From PVC group bacterium (GTDB lineage: Bacteria > Verrucomicrobiota > Kiritimatiellia > CAIKKV01 > PXCX01), in the NCBI GenBank assembly GCA_003567575.1, contig PWZG01000157.1, forward strand, positions 1-6,915: a stretch of 6,915 nt of DNA. Direction: 5' to 3'. The notes under the pieces are model-generated. The model worked only from the letters and a program-made list of their open reading frames with translations. It was not told where the DNA came from and did not search any database. The position numbers and the translations under genes are program-made. Shown piece after piece: positions 6,356 to 6,915 of this stretch (position 1 is the stretch's first letter; each line of letters begins with the position of its first letter).

Positions 6356-6418
6356 GCGGCGTAGCCGCCGTGGAGTGCGGCGATCCGACTTCGTCCCGCT
6401 AACGCGGAACTACGCCGC
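6356..6418. repeat. Branched foldback element (REP-like)
   Basis: An outer 9-bp stem, GCGGCGTAG at 6356-6364 with CTACGCCGC at 6410-6418, encloses two smaller hairpins: CGCCG at 6366-6370 with CGGCG at 6378-6382, and CCGC at 6396-6399 with GCGG at 6404-6407. The three-stem layout looks like a miniature palindromic intergenic element. The inner GGAGTGCGGCG phrase resembles a module I recall as common in Verrucomicrobiota and Lentisphaerota genomes. It could act as an RNA structure at the 3' end of the operon or be a non-autonomous mobile element. Confidence 0.6.
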
Positions 6419-6441
6419 GACAAGCCTGGCGCCGTTGTTAA

Positions 6442-6461
6442 GGGCGGGACCTGGCCCGCCC
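6442..6461. other. GC-rich hairpin
   Basis: GGGCGGG at 6442-6448 pairs with CCCGCCC at 6455-6461 around a 6-base loop. There is no T-run on either side, so it is not a standard intrinsic terminator. It may still be a 3'-end or attenuating structure. Confidence 0.5.
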
Positions 6462-6503
6462 CAAAGAACTCGTCACTGATGCTTGTTTGAGAAAACGCGA
6501 ACC

Positions 6504-6526
6504 GGGTGTCGGGGGTCGGGGGTCGG
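6504..6526 (+). repeat. G-rich tract with GGGGGTC tandem units
   Basis: G-runs at 6504-6506, 6511-6515, 6518-6522 and 6525-6526 are separated by 2-4 bases. The last run has only two Gs, so a two-layer quadruplex is possible but a three-layer one is not, at least without the flanks. Confidence 0.55.
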
Positions 6527-6580
6527 AGTCCTCACACGTGATCGCTACCCTCGGTGGCAGCAGATGCCTCGAGCCGATGG

Positions 6581-6620
6581 TTGTCGACGGGTGTCGACGG
6601 GAATCGACGGGAATCGACGG
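6581..6620 (-). repeat. 10-bp tandem repeat array, copy B (inverted relative to copy A)
   Basis: Four units, TTGTCGACGG, GTGTCGACGG, GAATCGACGG and GAATCGACGG, start at 6581, 6591, 6601 and 6611. Read on the minus strand this is the same unit as the array at 2981-3040. The longest exact inverted match is 14 bases, 3014-3027 against 6585-6598. TCGA again recurs every 10 bp. Confidence 0.88.
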
Positions 6621-6670
6621 TAACGGTCTCCCTGCTACCTTGTTTGAGAGAACATGGGGGGGGACAACAC

Positions 6671-6795
6671 CCAATATCCAACACGGAATATCCAATTTCC
6701 AAGTGCGCGAAACGTGTGAATGATGCAGCCCATCGACTGTTGAATGCGCATTCTTCGCTCCCCTTGATCCTTGGTTATTCCTTGTTGGATATTCT
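6671..6795. repeat. Imperfect inverted repeat with AT-rich arms
   Basis: Arms 6673-6695 and 6771-6793 match at 21 of 23 positions in inverted orientation, with weaker similarity outward to 6703 and 6763. The left arm contains AATATCCAA twice (6673 and 6687). The 75 bases between the arm cores hold no gene. Sequences of the type 'ATTGGATATTCC' are a recurrent intergenic module in some bacterial genomes, from memory. The pair could be two independently placed copies or the ends of a small element. Confidence 0.7.
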
Positions 6796-6886
6796 CTCAT
6801 ATCCTGAAAAACCTGAGTCGCCCAGAGGCCACACTCGTTTGAGAGAACGGGCGCAACATGATCGTCACCGTTTGGCGGCATCCGTA

Positions 6887-6914
6887 GGGGTGCCCCAGTC
6901 CCTTGGGGCACCCC
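6887..6914. other. GC-rich hairpin at the window edge
   Basis: GGGGTGCCCCA at 6887-6897 pairs perfectly with TGGGGCACCCC at 6904-6914 around a 6-base loop. The sequence beyond 6915 is not visible, so a T-run for + strand termination cannot be judged. On the minus strand no T-run follows. Confidence 0.6.
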
Positions 6915-6915
6915 A

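Larger units (their letters stand above)
6485..6848 (+). repeat. Three copies of the 12-bp motif GTTTGAGARAAC
   Basis: Direct copies occur at 6485-6496 (GTTTGAGAAAAC), 6642-6653 (GTTTGAGAGAAC) and 6837-6848 (GTTTGAGAGAAC), 157 and 195 bases apart. Each is followed by a G-containing stretch, and different repeat modules lie between them. They could be borders of inserted modules or protein-binding sites. Confidence 0.6.
6209..6915. other. Intergenic repeat mosaic without a believable gene
   Basis: About 700 bases after the last gene hold no protein-like reading frame on either strand. The longest open frame, on the minus strand at 6438-6911, is made of repeat translation and low-complexity residues. 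The space is filled with separate short modules listed individually: 8-bp and 9-bp arrays, a branched foldback, two GC hairpins, a G-rich tract, a 10-bp array, three copies of a 12-bp motif and a pair of inverted arms. No tRNA-like cloverleaf or CRISPR repeat-spacer pattern was seen, and no T-run terminator for the upstream operon is obvious. Confidence 0.75.

Noticed and set aside
6199..6795. CRISPR array
   Set aside because: Repeats are present, but units are tandem without unique spacers of even length, and no cas gene is visible.
6438..6911. 157-codon open frame on the minus strand
   Set aside because: It runs straight through the G-rich tract, the 10-bp array and the inverted arms, has no domain-like sequence, and its SIPVDSRRHPS part is a translation of the repeat.

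Overview
The window is a stretch of bacterial chromosome with moderately high GC content, and every convincing gene is on the + strand. A PEP-CTERM protein, secreted proteins with calcium-loop-like segments, and an intergenic region packed with short dispersed repeats suggest a member of the PVC group (Kiritimatiellota, Verrucomicrobiota or Lentisphaerota). This is inferred from gene style and remembered repeat style, not from a phylogenetic marker, and is held with moderate to low confidence.

Region 1 (2-2332) is an apparent operon of exported proteins. It holds the C-terminal end of an unidentified protein cut by the window edge, then a 344-aa secreted protein with a beta-sandwich-like middle, a calcium-loop-like segment and a fibronectin-like tail. 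A 248-aa protein follows, with a signal peptide and a C-terminal PEP-CTERM sorting signal. Two hairpins close the unit; the second is a textbook intrinsic terminator with a 14-bp perfect stem and seven Ts. No exosortase is present, so the sorting enzyme must be encoded elsewhere.

Region 2 (2398-6208) looks like part of a surface or exopolysaccharide locus. It has a left-handed beta-helix acetyltransferase of the serine acetyltransferase type, a 179-bp spacer with a 10-bp tandem repeat, a 659-aa membrane glycosyltransferase, and a 373-aa protein that resembles carbohydrate deacetylases in its His/Asp motifs. The glycosyltransferase appears to carry an extra YdcF/DUF218-like domain, predicted to lie outside the membrane, ahead of its family 2 catalytic domain. 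Its stop codon overlaps the next start (ATGA), so the last two genes are very probably translationally coupled. Together they could make, trim and acetylate a glycan; that such a glycan retains the PEP-CTERM protein is inference.

Region 3 (6209-6915) has no believable gene. It is a mosaic of repeat modules: two 8-bp tandem arrays, a 9-bp array, a branched foldback element, GC-rich hairpins, a G-rich tract, a second copy of the 10-bp array in inverted orientation, three copies of a 12-bp motif, and a pair of inverted AT-rich arms. The most notable points are the YdcF-glycosyltransferase fusion with its coupled partner, the inverted 10-bp arrays flanking that pair, and the density of repeats, one of which supplies the stop codon of the last gene.
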